DNA from: Tethya wilhelma
Lineage: Eukaryota > Porifera > Demospongiae > Tethyida > Tethyidae
Assembly: GCA_964030475.1 (NCBI GenBank)
Contig: CAXIPT010000002.1
Coordinates: 12,816,270-12,880,269 of the forward strand
DNA length: 64,000 nucleotides
Direction: 5' to 3'
Under the pieces are notes generated by a model, which saw only the letters and a list, made by a program, of their open reading frames with translations, ran no database searches and had not been told where the DNA came from. Below are positions 22,469 to 35,982 of the stretch, one piece after another. Position 1 is the first letter of the stretch, and each line of letters begins with the position of its first letter. The translations under genes and the position numbers were made by a program.

Positions 22469-25400
22469 ATGCCTAGAGGAAAAAAGAAGAGTAAAGTAAA
22501 AATGGAGCCTAAAGAGGATGGATTAAAATTTCTCGAGGCTTGTGTCAGAGGAGAATTTGATGGATTACTAGCAGCTATTGAAGAAGCCAGTTCTAGCAGA
22601 CGTAAAACAAAGCAGTTCAGATCATGGCAATATAGACATTGGCCTCTACACTTTGCAGCAGCCTATGGAGACCTAGATGTGGTAAGAACACTAATAGAGA
22701 AGTATAAATGTGATGCTGAATGTAGAAATAGTGAGAAAGTCACTCCCTTGCACTATGCTAGCCTTGGTGGTCATGCCCATGTTGTTGAGTACCTTCTCAA
22801 AGAAAGACATTGTGATCCCAATGTACTCGACAAACAAAAGGCATCACCACTCCATTATGTATGTTGTAGTACCTATGATAATATAAAAGAATCTCAAAGT
22901 AAACGTGAGCGTTCTTTGCATTTGCGCCCTTTGTCATGGCATATTAAGTCCAAAAACTGCAATGATTACAAAGATTGGTTATCAAGGGTATGTCTTGTGG
23001 AATCGGCAGGATGGATGTATCATAATACTGCTATGAGACTTCATTATAACAGGGGCCAAATTCAGGTTGCGAAAAACCTCCTACTACATAAAGGGAAACC
23101 TTTTTCTAAGGCTATGCTCATAGTTGAAGAGTCTTTAAGTCACTACAATTTTACTAAACTTAAATACAAGCCCCTTAGGCCATTGTTGCTTGAACTGGTG
23201 TGCCAATGTGGTTCTCTCAAAGATTTTCAGTACTTTACTGACACTGTTTGCATTGATGTTAAAGAAAACCTAAAATCTCTGCTCTGCATTGCATGCAAGT
23301 ATGAACAGGCAGACATTGTTTCATTTATTTTTGATGCTTACCTGGAGCAGGATCATGATGAGAATTTAGAAATCGGTTTGGCAGACATTTTCATGTTAGC
23401 TTGTTCAGTAAGTAATCTGGCTACTGTCAAATGTGTTGCAGAACGACTCAGCCTGGATAATCAGTTTGATGTAACAATTGACTTTATTGATACTGTGGCA
23501 AACAATGGAGCAAATTACCATGTATTAAGCTATTTAGTGAAACAATTGTCTGAAGAGGATACAAATCTAGAAGAAAATGATTATTACGATGATGATGATG
23601 ATGTTGCCAGCCATTCAAACATGTTCAAGTTACTACTAATTTCTCTTAAAAACAAAACTTTTGAATTAATGAGAGCTGTCATAAATGAAAGCACAATCCT
23701 AGAAAAGGATGATGCTGGCAATACACCTCTACATTGGATGTGTAGGTATAGCAATGTGCAATTTATAGAGTACTTGCAAAGTCAATATGATAAGTATGGA
23801 ACAAATGTGGTAAATAATAAGGGTGAACTCCCCCTTCATATTGCTTGTTCAAAGTTGGCTGAAAATCTCCAACTTGACATTATTCAACTTGTTGCTCCTC
23901 ACTCTGATGTTCGAAATCATCAAGACAATGATGGAAATACAGCATTACACATAGCTTGTATAAATAAAAGTGTCACTTTTGACATAATCCAGTACTTACT
24001 AGAAGAGTTAGGCATTACACCATCTTGTCAAAACAATATGCAGCAATTGCCTCTGCATTGTTTTTGTAGTCATCATTGCAAAGATGACCCTGATAATTAT
24101 TCTAGTATTTATTTCAAATCGACCAACCTGAAACAACAGGAGAAGAAACTTAAAATTGTTAAGTTACTCAGCAGTCAACCCACATGCAATGTTGATGTGC
24201 AGAATTCCACTGGTGACACACCACTACATATACTTTGTGGCAACATTGATAATCTTGAAATGGTGCGTTACCTCATCTCTGAAAGAGATTGCAACCAAAG
24301 TGTTCAAAACAATATTGGCCAAGTAGCCTTACATATAGTCATTAAGAGTTGGTGGTATTATCAGAACAGGACTAGGCGAGATGATGTTCCTACTTCAATA
24401 CGTATGGAAATGGTTAAGCTAGTTAGCGAACATCCAACATTCACTGTAAATGCCCAGGATCAGGGGGGAAACACTCCATTTCATGTAGCATGTACAGTAT
24501 TAAATGTTGAGTTAATACAGTATCTTGTTCAAGAAAAAAGATGTGATCAAAATATTCAGAACAATGATGGTGAAGCACCAATACATATTGTTCTCAGTAA
24601 CCGTTATCTGCATATTGAATCCAGAGTGCAAAAGTGTGTAAAAATTATATGTAGCAGATCAGAGAGTAACATGGAATTGAAGGATCACAATGGTGACACT
24701 CCACTTCATATAGCTTGTAGTTACAAAAAATTTGAAGTAGTACGTTATCTTGCACAAGAAAAAAGATGTAACCAAAGCATTCAAAATAATGAAGGCTCAT
24801 TGCCATTACATGTTATCATTAAAGCAATAGGTCCAGATTGCAGACATTTGAATGATACAAGTGATCAGTTAACAATATATTTGACATTGGTGAAGGTTGT
24901 CAGTTGCCAATCTATGCTAAATGTTTCTGTTCAAGACTGTAACGGTGATACTCCTTTGCATCTTGCGTGCAGATTTGAATTCAAAGAACTTGTCAAGTAT
25001 CTTGTTTTTGAAAAGAAATGTGTTATACCAGCTGAACACCCTGCTGATTATGCTAACTTAAATATTCATATAGCTTGTGCAGAAAATGAAGACTTTGACT
25101 TGTTGAAATTGTTGGCTACCAAAGAAAATGTTAATCAATTTGTTAAAAACAGTTACTATTACTTTTATAATCGAAAAAAAACAACTCCATTACATATTGC
25201 TTGTGAAAATGAAAATCTACCTGCTGCTAAGCTACTGTTACAGTTAGGCTGTAATTTGGATGTTAATGGTAAAGGTGAGCTACCACTGCACATAGCATGT
25301 AGAAAAGGATCACTGACTCTTGTACAATTGGTGGCAGACTGTGATGTGAATGCTGTTGATAAAGATGGCCTAACTCCACTCCATATTGCCTGTGTTTGGA

Positions 25401-28400
25401 AACACAAAACAATTGTAGAATTCCTAATTGAAAAGAAGAATAGCAATCCTCACTTACTCACAAAGATTGGAGATACAATTTTACACTTGGCTTGTAGGGG
25501 TGATGCTCCTAATGTTGTTAGATATTTACTTGAGAGTGACAGATGCAATGTCAGTACTCTACTGACCAAAGAGAATAAACTTAAGCAATATCCTTTCCAC
25601 ATAGCATGTATGATATCTCTTGAATTGGTCAAAATTACTAGTCATAGCTTCACAATCAAGCAATTAATGTCTGAAATCAATGGGGAGTTCAATTGTCTTC
25701 ATCTGGCTAGCTCACATGGATTGCTTGATGTTGTAGAGTATCTTATTGAACAAGGCTGTTCACCATTTAAAGAAAATGTACATGGAATCAATGCTCTTGG
25801 AAGTGCTTGTGGTCTTCAAAATTATCGTGATTACATTAATTACAGTTACTCTTACCTTGATGAATATCCATTGACAAGGATTAATCAGATTCACTCAAGA
25901 GTCGCTAATAAGGAAACTGTCCAGCCTCATGTTGTGAGTTATTTAGTAGACACATGTCTTTTGGATCCTACCAAACCACAGATTGCAAAATCTCCTTTTC
26001 AGCATGCTTGCTGTTTAGAAAATCTTGATCTGATTAAAGCACTTACAGTTAGAAATGTTAATTGGACTGACAGTATGGGGAACACGCCACTACATCTTGC
26101 ATGCAATTATGAACAAATTCCTGCAGTCAAGTATTTAGTTGAACAGGGCTGTGATCAAACCCTTCAGAACAAAAACTCTGAACTTGCATTGCACATAGCA
26201 GCTTCAAAATCTGTTGAACTTGTCGAACTATTCACTGACAGCTCAATAACTGACATACAGAATTCTTTTGGTGATACAGCCTTACATATTGCTTGCCGTC
26301 ATAAAAAGGAGCACATTGTCATATATTTAGTTCAAGAAAGAAAGTGTATCACATCTATTCGAAATAAGATTGACGGTGATTTGCCAATCCACATTGCTAG
26401 TAAGTCACCTGATAGTCATCCAATATTTCAGTGTTTAGTGGATGCTAAACAAAGTGACACTTGTTTAGAAAATGTGAAGGGAAAATTACCAATACATATT
26501 GCAAGTGAATTTGGTATTATAAAATACCTTGAAATCCTTAGTAATCCTGCAAATATTGATGCTAAAGATATAGATGGAAACACTCCTTTACACTTAGCTT
26601 GTGAAACTAATCTCAGTGTTATTGGATGGCTAGTAGAGCAAGATGCTAAGGTTGATATTCAAAACAATGATGGTAATACTCCCGCTCATTTATGCATCAA
26701 GAATCTAGACCAATTGCTACAAATAGCCAAATGTTTATCTGAGACTGAAACAACTAAATTATATTATAAACACTCAAAATTGGGGATGATTGACAAGAAT
26801 GTAAATTTGTTGATGAGAGTCAGAATCAATGAGGATGACCCATCAATTACAATAGCAAAGCCCTTTGTTCAGTTAGCTGCACCCTGTGTTTCAATTCCAA
26901 ATGAGGATGGTGATTTACTGATCCATTTAGCTTGTCGAAAAAAAAGTTTTGAAATTGTAGCTTATTTGTCAAAACAGGATAAATCGTTTGAAGATTCACT
27001 TAAAATTCGAAATAAAAATGGTGACACTCCGTTACATGTTGCCTTACAAGTTGAAGCACCAAAATGCTTCCTAATTCTTGTTACCACACCTGATAATTGT
27101 AATATTCCAGACAAAGATGGAAACACTCCACTACACATTATCTGTAAGAGTAAAAACTTCAGCAAAAGATCGAATCTAGGGTACAGAAGACATTTGTTTG
27201 AATTGGGTTGTAACATTCACCTAAAAAACAACAATGGCCATTTACCTCTTCACATTGCTGTGATGTACACATGGACTATTAATGAATTTTTGAAAATGTT
27301 GATAGATTCAATTGAGATGCTAAGTTATCAGGACAATGATGGAAACACACCTCTACATTTAGCATGTAAGCATAATAATATTAAAAATCTTGAATATTTG
27401 GTAAATAATAGGAAAGCAACATTCAGTTCAAATTTGTTGAATCAAGCCAATTCTGATGGTGATACACCTTTGCATCTTGCTACTCAAAATGGTAATGAAT
27501 CCATAGTGCGCTGCTTGATAAAGATCAATTGTAAGAAATTCAGTCTTGATTTGTCCAGCCAAAATAAGTATGGTCAAACAGCACTTCATATAGCATGTTC
27601 AAAGTCTAACCTGGAAATAGTACAATTGGTATTTTGCAAAGATTCATTTTGTCAAGTTCATGATGATTTACCATTGGATGATGGTAGCCTCATATACCCT
27701 GGTGATACACCATTACATATTGCTTGCAGAGTAGGAAGAATAGATATTGTGAGGTATTTAGTCAGTAAACATGAAAATCATCATGGTCTGACTATTCAGA
27801 ACAAGTATGGCCAAATAGCTCTTCATATTGCATGCTCTAAATCTAGCCTAGAAATGGTGCAATCAGCTCTGGGCTGTTTGGATTCATTACTCTTTTGTCA
27901 AATTATTGATGATTTACCATCAGATAGTGGTCTTTTTACCCTCGGTGATACACCATTACATATTGCTTGCAGAGTAGGAAGTTTTGATATTGTGAACTAC
28001 ATCGCTCAGGAACATCCAGATTCCTTCAAAGCAGCAATAGCTATTCACAATGCTCACAAGGAACATCCTTTTCACTTATCTTGCTCAAGTGGAAGTTGTC
28101 AAGAAAATTTGGCAATGCTCAAGTTAACATTATTGGATGGCACAGAGAACTTTGCCAATTCACAGACATTATATAATGAAACGATCCTACATATTGTGTG
28201 TAAATTGACTTCAGATTGTTCCACAATATTGACCTACCTCATAGAGACTGCACACTGTGCTGTAGCGATCCCTAACTGTACAGGAGACTCACCACTTCAT
28301 CTAATGTGTAGCAATATTCAAGATCGACATTTACTACATAATGTAAAGCTGCTTGTAAATGCTCTTCAGGACACTTCTACGGTAATCAATGCTCAAAATA

Positions 28401-31034
28401 TGTTTGGGGATACTTTACTCCATGAGCTTTGTCAGCGTGATAGGCAGTATATCTATAGTGACGCAATCTTAGTTGAAATTGTCACATATCTTCTTGATCT
28501 TGGGTGTGACCCAAAGCTTCTTAACAATGACCATGAATCTGCACTTTTCTTAGCCTGCCAGTACCACAGCCTTTCAGTTGTGAAGCTTTTGCTTTATGAG
28601 GGTGCATTGTTGTGTGTATCAAATGATGGTGATACTGCTCTACATTATGCATGCTTAAATGAATCCGATGATTATGCCTATGACATCATTACTCATCTAA
28701 TGGCTGAAAATTCAAATCTCATGAACATTAAAAATAATGATGAAGAAACACCAATTTTCTATGCTTGTCAAGAAAACAAATTGGAAGCAGTGAAATATTT
28801 TCTAAGCAAGGGTGCTGATGTCTCTCATACTGATGTCCATGGTCTGACACCCATAGCCCTTGTTAATGATCCCTCTATCATTAAACTACTGCTAGAGCAT
28901 GGAGCTGATCCCACACCTCTTTATGACCTTCATAAAGACTTCTTTCAACACACCTCATCTGAAGGTCCTCCTCCAACACCACTCAAGATCCTTGTCATTG
29001 GAGATCCAGGTGCTGGCAAGACAACTCTAGTGGAGTCACTGAAAAATGAAGGATCTGATAGTAAAAAAATCGAGCAAACTGCATTTGAGCACACTGCTGG
29101 AGTTGTCCCAAATAATTTCTCTAGTGGAATATATGGCAAAGTCACAATATATGACTTTGCTGGGCATTCTGAATATTATTCAAGTCATGGTAGTGTATTA
29201 GATCATATCATAAAGAATACTCCACCAATAATCATTGTGCTTGTCAATTTAACCAGAGATGCTAGTGAAATCAGAGATAGAGCTCTTTATTGGACCAAGT
29301 TTGTCCAAAACTATTGCACTTCACTTGAAAGCAAACCTCATTTGATTGTTATTGGTAGTCATGCTGATATTCTCAAAGGAGATGGAAAAAACCCGATATC
29401 AAAAATGAAAAGTCTAAAGAAAGTTATTGAAATCAAAGTTTGCAACAAAAACAACGTGATTGTTGTGAAGAATCCATTAACCATTGATTGTACACAATCT
29501 CAATCATCAGAAATCAATGAACTTCGACAACTACTAAGCCAAAGTGTTAGTGAACTAAGGGAATCGACAGCAATGAAGTTTTCATCTCACTGTCTCTATG
29601 TATTCCTACAACAGCAATTTCGTGATCAACCTGCTGTTAGACTAGATTATTTACTTAGCTTATTATCCCGCCAAAGCTCATCTAGCAATGCTTCTGTGAT
29701 AAGTTTTCTGCCTACTGACCCTGAATTAGTCAGCCAAATGTGTGAGGAGCTGAGTGAAAGAGGACACATATTATACATAAAATATCCCCTTGTATCAATG
29801 ATAACCCAAAGTTGGATAATTTTGAAAGCAGACATTTTGTTGCATGAAGTTGTTGGACGTCTGTTTGCTCCACCAGATTTTCCACAGCACATCTCCCTAG
29901 CTAATAGCACTGGAGTAGTTCCATTTTCCAAACTAAACCAATTGCCATATGATCCAAACTTACTGACGGGATTTTTAACACATATGGAGTACTGCAAAGA
30001 AATTTTAGATCCAGAAACACTTCAGCTTCTTGATGAAGAGGGATCATCTCGTATGCCTGTTTTTCAAATTCTCAATGAAAAGTATTTCTTCTTCCCTACA
30101 CTTGTTAGTGTTGAGAGACCATCAAAACTTTGGAAACAAGACAAACCAAAATTCTCATATCATTGTGGTTTGATTTTAGAATGCGAAGAACAAGAAGACT
30201 TTTTCAACCCACAGTTTATTCAAGTATTGCTTTTGCGGTTAGCATTCACATATGCTGTTAAACCAACTCAAAAGAAAAAACAAAGGGATGTTACTAGTGA
30301 TGGTACTGCAATACATGACATGGTAGAAAGAAGAGTATGTACAGTGTGGAAGAGTGGAATACACTGGTTGGAACGAAGTGGTATTGAAGTACTTGTGGAC
30401 ATCATTGACAATAATAAGATACTCATTCTCATGCAATGTCTTGATCCTTTGTATGTCAAACTCAATTGCTTAAAACGTCGTTCAGCAATTCTTTCAACAA
30501 TACTTACTGCAAGAAAGAAACTCTGCCCTAGCTCACCAATTACATACAGTTTACTGAACCCTGAGAGTATCCAGCACCCTTTGCCACCTCTAAAAGAGGT
30601 ATCTATATTCACCATAGATGATGTTAAACGTACTATAGAAGACAACGAAGGGACTCTTATAGTCAATGACAATGGTGATGCCTTGGAACAAGATGAATTG
30701 CTTTTCTTTGAACCTTATGCTCACTTCTGTAAAATAATCATTGATCATTTATTTACATGTGATTCCAGTGACCTAGAAGCTGTTATATCGGATAAATTCC
30801 TTCACCACATGTGTCATCACCTTCTTCCCTGCTATGACTATGTTGTAGAATTGGTTAAACCACTTTATTTCTGTAACAGTAGTACCAGTACTTCTCCATC
30901 AATTGAAAATCTATTTCAAGTGTTTAAAAGATGGCATAAAGGCCAGCTCCAAAGATCTGGTGGTACATATCTTGAAATTCGTGACCTATTTAATGAAGTC
31001 AGCCTGTTTCCATCGTTAGGTTTAACACCTTCAG
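22469..31034 (+). CDS. ANK-ROCO gene 2, giant main exon (ankyrin, Roc, COR)
   Basis: An intact 8,566-bp exon of 2,855 codons. I chose the ATG at 22,469 (MPRGKKKSK) because genes 1 and 4 start at the same aligned point; an in-frame ATG at 22,427 is possible. Residues ~25-2,150 are ankyrin repeats (GNTPLHxACR) with an acidic spacer (YYDDDDDV). Roc follows at ~2,170-2,345: P-loop GDPGAGKTT near 2,178, DFAGHSEY near 2,229, GSHADIL near 2,296. COR is at ~2,370-2,700 (GHILYI, SWIILKADILLHEV, STGVVPFSKL). No kinase, LRR or NACHT domain is seen, and no signal peptide or membrane segment, so it is probably cytosolic. The architecture matches DAPK1 without its kinase. It ends at a phase-1 donor after LGLTPSG. 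Confidence 0.9.
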
Positions 31035-31108
31035 GTGAGTGTTTGTAATTTTATATACATTTGTCACTTATAATGAACACCATGCACCTTTCTCTGTTTA
31101 ATAAGCAG

Positions 31109-31165
31109 GAGCTTACTGTGACAACTACCTTGCAGGTATTGAAATAAATACTGGAACACCTTGTG
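31109..31165 (+). CDS. ANK-ROCO gene 2, Cys-rich linker exon
   Basis: A 57-bp symmetric phase-1 exon between agcag and gtatgt. It encodes AYCDNYLAGIEINTGTPC and joins COR to the Death domain. Confidence 0.7.
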
Positions 31166-31230
31166 GTATGTTAAATCCTAACCTCATGAATTAAGGCTTT
31201 CATCATTGTATCATAACAATATTATTATAG

Positions 31231-31592
31231 GTTTTCTCAGAATTCATGACTTTAGAACAGTTCGATCAGCTCTGTTTGATGTCCGTGTGCAGTGGTATGA
31301 CTTGGGCATTGAACTTGATTTCGACCCACCTTCACTGAAGGTCATCAAAGAAGACTGTCGTGAAGTAGACCAGTGCTTCAATAGGATGCTTGAATTATGG
31401 CTTGAAAGAGAAGACCCCCAGCCAACATGGTCAGCCTTGGTTGGTGTACTCAAATCAAGAGTGATTGACAACCCTCAACTAGCTCAAGAGATACAGGAGA
31501 AGTATTGTGGTGAGTTATGTGGCTATAGTTCCTTTCATGAGGTAATTATTACACATGATTGCTTTTACACTGTATGCAGTATGATGGTGTGA
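31231..31592 (+). CDS. ANK-ROCO gene 2, Death domain exon
   Basis: Begins after attatag with GFLRIHDFRTVRSALFDVRV. It is a Death domain nearly identical to gene 1 in helices 2-4 (QWYDLGIELDFDPPSLKVIK). A phase-1 donor gtgagt follows EKYCG at 31,510. Unspliced, the frame runs to a TGA ending at 31,592, for a total of about 2,994 residues. No terminal exon was identified. Confidence 0.82.
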
Positions 31593-31660
31593 TTGTCAAG
31601 ATCAGTATTATAGTTCATGTATATTTCAAACATTGTGATGTTACTATTATACTACTGCTG

Positions 31661-31702
<42 letters not shown>

Positions 31703-32584
31703 ACGTATGTCTAGCTTGTACCATAGTAAAACTGTTTTGTGTCTTTCTCATGTTGTTTGCTCACTACTATAAATTTTATACAGGCATTAGCCCATTAATT
31801 TTACTTAATTTAATTGTTACCATTTCCATATCCAAATCTTACTTTCATTTAACTAAAATTTGTCATGGTAGACAGCTATGTATATATCTTATACTATTAA
31901 CAATAATACGATTCACTTCAGTAGCTATTTCATTCATCTAGGTATTATTACTTATTTATTGTTGGTATGTCTTTCTATGCACTCATTGCTACACACATAA
32001 TAAAACCTTACCTGTGTGTAATTAAATAATACCAGCCTTATGTGACATTATACCATTTACTATTAATAGTATCCTTATTCTATTAAAATTAATTTTGTTA
32101 GGCATTAATGTACATAAAATTAATAATGAACACATAAAAAATTACACAGCTTCAGAAAAATAACATCTGACATGTACACAAAATTTGAAATAGCTACGCT
32201 AATAACGTTAACAAGGGCTGGACATGGCCATGGGTATTTGCTGTACTAATGCCTGCGACTAGAATCAAAATTTGATCATACCAATTAAATTTTTAGGCCT
32301 TAAATTGATCCTTAAGATCGCACCGTTTCGGAAGGCTTTGGATGATCATGCAGAATTTGACCTTTGACCCAACTAAACATGCTGTTGTAGTGACCTTTGA
32401 CCATATTGATCAAAGCAAGCAATTAAGCTTTCTCAACCCTTGATGGGGCCAATTTTGTTCCTTTGACCCCTTGAGCGCATCTTGATCCCAGTCACAGTTG
32501 TTAGTATATGTACAGTGGGTATGGTCATGAGCACTGACCACCCCTTAAATGATAATCATAACAAAAAGAGGAATAGCAGAAATG

Positions 32585-33155
32585 ATCTACCCCACAAATT
32601 CCACAATAGTAGCAGTAGCAAACGGTTCAGTAGTCCCCTATCGACAGAAAAACTATTTCAAATGTTTAAGAGATGTCAATTAACCTCCAAATTTTGATTG
32701 TACATATCTTCAACTTCGTGAATTATTTGATGAAGTCAGCCTGTTTCCATCATTAGGTTTAACACCTTCAGGTCAGTAAATAATTAATTTTGCACTTTTC
32801 AGTAGTTTGCTCAGTACAGAGAATCTAATGGAGATTATAAGAAATGTCTTAATTGATTACTGATACAGGATCCAGAGCTTGCTGTGACTACATTGGTAAT
32901 GTTGAAATGGAGTCTGAACCCCCTCTTGGTATGTTATGCATGGTTGCTGTATACACACTATAATCAGATTAATTCTTATTAGTAATCCACCTATCCATGC
33001 AATCATTACTATAGGTTATCTCAGCAATCGTGACTTTAAAACAGTTAAAAATGCCATCTTTGATGTCCGTGTGTGGTGGTACGACTTGGGCATTGAACTT
33101 AATTGATTTTGATCCACCTTCACTGAAGGTCATCAAAGAAGACAGTAATGGTGAG
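32585..33155 (+). pseudogene. Relic 3' end of another ANK-ROCO gene
   Basis: Degenerate but recognisable sequence in order: the COR-exon end (LFQMFKRC, a stop, then a frameshifted version of YLELRDLFNEVSLFPSLGLTPSG, 32,640-32,771); the linker exon at 32,869-32,929 (RACCDYIGNVEMESEPP); a Death-domain exon start at about 33,016-33,150 (DFKTVKNAIFDVRVWWYDLG, then an in-frame TGA after ELN). The rest is lost. This records an additional array member, now deleted except for its tail. Confidence 0.75.
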
Positions 33156-34956
33156 GAAATGATTCTATGACTAACTCTATTTACTGTAGTACTTTGATAG
33201 GTCTAATGTAGTTTTCATGTATAACGGTATAACCTTTGATGTATGTAGCTGTTGAGCTGTTCTAGCGAGGTATTTCCATGTAGGTAAAGTAGAGCCATGT
33301 TAGGATAGTACTTGATGTGTGTGAGCTCATTGAATGTGCATGTTAACACCTTTATTTTGTATAGGCTACAGGACAATTATGTATTATACTACAACAATAA
33401 TTAGTCTTATACAATGACAGTAGCAGACCCCTTGTCCCACCCTATATTAGCTTTAGTTTAATTTTCAATACCTTGCGGTTACTAGGCAGCTGCCTAGGCT
33501 TAATTAAGTCTTACATACTGTTTTAATTGGTTGGGTGCCTTTATATGTTGTGCTTTCGTTATAATGACCTACTGTTGCCATCAATACAACACTAGTACAG
33601 TGGCATAGAGCAGCACAAAACTACCAAGAGTGTATTGGTATTAGCCCACTGGTAATCATACTCTGTTTGTCAACTTTTGCTAGCTATGAATAATTATTTG
33701 ATTTTCTAATTACCTCGTAGAGCCTCAACTGACCCACCCACTAGTTTGAAGTGCTAGGTCAATCCTTTGAGGTTACCTTTAAAAGCAACCCATCAGAATG
33801 GGACATGTTATGTTCTTCATTGATCCATAATGAGCACCACTGAATATAATGAGCCAATCACAGTAATTCTATGCACTTGATGATTATGGTTTCTTTGTTC
33901 ATTTTCCTACTATTCAGACACTGTCTAAGGTGGCCTGGTACTCTGAGAGGTCAGTGACTAACATTCCTCTGGGCAGTCTCATGGTGATGGTCCTGGTCAG
34001 AACAATACAAGTCAACATCTCTCAGATCAGAGTAAGTCTAGCTATTGAACTACTAAGGAAGGCCAAATCCATGCCATAGCAGATCATCCACATGAATGGC
34101 TATAAAGTGAAAGGAGAGCTATTTTTGTGGATGTTTTCCCCTACAAAACCCTATAGAATTTTTTTTCTTTACAAAAATTCTATTGTCATTGTTTTACTAC
34201 ATGCCATTGAGCCATAGGCTTTCAAATTGTCTGGTAATTCTAGCCTGGTACCCTTGGTCCCACCCACTGCTAGTAGCTACATAAACATGACCTCTATGAA
34301 TAGCATCACTGAAATTCATGTTCTCCTGTACATGTGCTTGCCATACATTATTGGTTGTTAATTTAAGAGTGATGAATTCCATGACTTTAAAGGAATAATT
34401 ATTGTTTTCTCTTGTTAGGATAAGTACCTCCACACCAACTGTCTGGCAGCCTTGGCTAACATGTCCTCTCATTTCCACTCCCTTCATTTGGATGCTGCAC
34501 AGAAGATAGTCAAGTTGGTTCCCTACAAGACCACCTCTATCATTTCTATCACCACCTGGTGTACTTTGTTGAGAAATTTGCAATAAACATATGTACACAG
34601 AGCTAGTATCTGGATGTGGTACCCAGATCATGCTATAAACAAAACAAAAAACGTCGCAAAAGGTCATAGAATATATCATAAAACGTCCCCATGCATTTTA
34701 TTTTTAGTAACAAAACAGTGCTTATTATAGTGATACAGTTCCTTTAACAGCCAATAGTCCAGCAAGATATTTGTGTTTGTTTCATTAATTTCCTATTATT
34801 TATCTATCCTCTAGTTTCTAAGTGAGAGAAGGGTTACAGTGTCTCTCAGTTGCTACGAAAGAGAGAGAGAGAGAGAGTTTATAATTTTAGTGGTTTAGTA
34901 TACCTTATTTGGACTATAGAAAGTATGTAGATGTGTTGAAGTGTTACTGTATAGCA

Positions 34957-35135
34957 GGTATTTTTCGGGGTATTTTTCGTAGGGCAAAATTTTCGTGGTT
35001 TTTGTGGTTGACTGACAGACCACAAAATATTTACCAACGAATAACGGCTGGGATGTGGTTAACCCATACATGCCGTATGTGACCATGAATCAGCAAAATT
35101 TTCAGACCACGAATATTTAACCCCCGCTATACGAT
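34957..35135. mobile_element. Small MITE-like element
   Basis: Inverted ends read TATAGCAGGTATTTTTCG and, at the right side, AACCCCCGCTATA; the body contains TTTCGTGGTTTTTGTGGTTG. I could not define a target duplication. It produces the spurious minus frame at 34,895-35,086. Confidence 0.5.
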
Positions 35136-35780
35136 ATGTTGTAGGCTTGTGTTAAGATCATTTCTGTTTGTGTAGTGTTAACTGCAGAGTCAGCAGACTT
35201 AATCTGTTAATTACTGTAATCTCTAGAGCTATTTCCTATGCGTGTGGCTGGGATGAACTATGTTTTTATGAATTTCCTGTTAATTTTTGAGGTCATACTT
35301 TTGTACATATTCCTGTCTTGCATTTTCATTTCCTGATTGCTATAATAAGTTTTGCATGTTTGAATACTTGTTATCTCAAATCACTGTTTTGAGTTTGTAA
35401 AAAGCATTTTTGTGATTTTCATTCCATTGTAATTTGACAAATCGACAGAGACTTTTATCTTGTAAGTATTCTCGGCAATTCAATCGTGCAATCCACAACA
35501 TTCTCCAGAAGCCATTCATATTTGGATCAACTGTTTCTTGTTCAACACTAGCATAACTTTTACTTTTGTCTGGTTAATGAACGAGGCCTTAACCTGCTAA
35601 CTAGTCATGCCATCCTCGAATGGTGGCTGACTTCTTAGAGGGACAACTGGCTCCAAAACCAGTAGAAGTTTGAGGCAATAACAAGTCTGTGATGCTCTGT
35701 ATGTATGTTGATTTTCCTGCCTCAAAAGGTATTGAAGGTGCTGCCTTGGAACGAGGCTGTTCCTTGGTCAGTAGACAAAA
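35136..35780. other. Intergenic stretch, no gene seen
   Basis: AT-rich sequence without a supported reading frame or RNA. It lies between the MITE and the dymeclin C last-exon remnant, and could hold part of the gene 3 promoter. Confidence 0.5.
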
Positions 35781-35982
35781 TTTCATTTTTTGAAGAAGAC
35801 CAGCCAGAACACTATATAGTCTAAAATATCATCAGCACTGCATGGGACAGTAGCAAAATTACCTCATTATTGTTGACCTGTATGAATATTGAGAACAAAT
35901 CATGTGATGATAATTAAATTAAGTTATTAAGGTGTGGTCCAGTCTGTTGGTTCAGTTTGTAAACTGCCTTGGTGTATGCAAC

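Larger units (their letters stand above)
33918..35860 (+). pseudogene. DYM: Dymeclin copy C, decayed
   Basis: Remnants are the exon at 33,918-34,031 (SKVAWYSERSVTNIPLGSLM, 38 codons, good cag and gtaagt), the exon at 34,419-34,514 ([20 protein letters not shown]), and a truncated last exon near 35,795-35,860 (EEDQPE then lost). The exons between are missing. It lies just upstream of ANK-ROCO 3, as in the other units. Confidence 0.75.

Noticed and set aside
28970..29460. NACHT/NB-ARC NLR identity
   Set aside because: The nucleotide-binding domain has Roc motifs (DFAG, SHxD) and is followed by COR; no NACHT Walker B or winged-helix pattern was seen.
849..31592. Bacterial symbiont origin of the ankyrin proteins
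   Set aside because: Bacterial endosymbionts can carry large ankyrin genes, but spliced linker and Death exons, dymeclin introns and MITEs show a nuclear animal locus.
34197..34679. 160-residue minus-strand frame
   Set aside because: Antisense to the dymeclin C exon DKYLHTNC and flanking MITE sequence.
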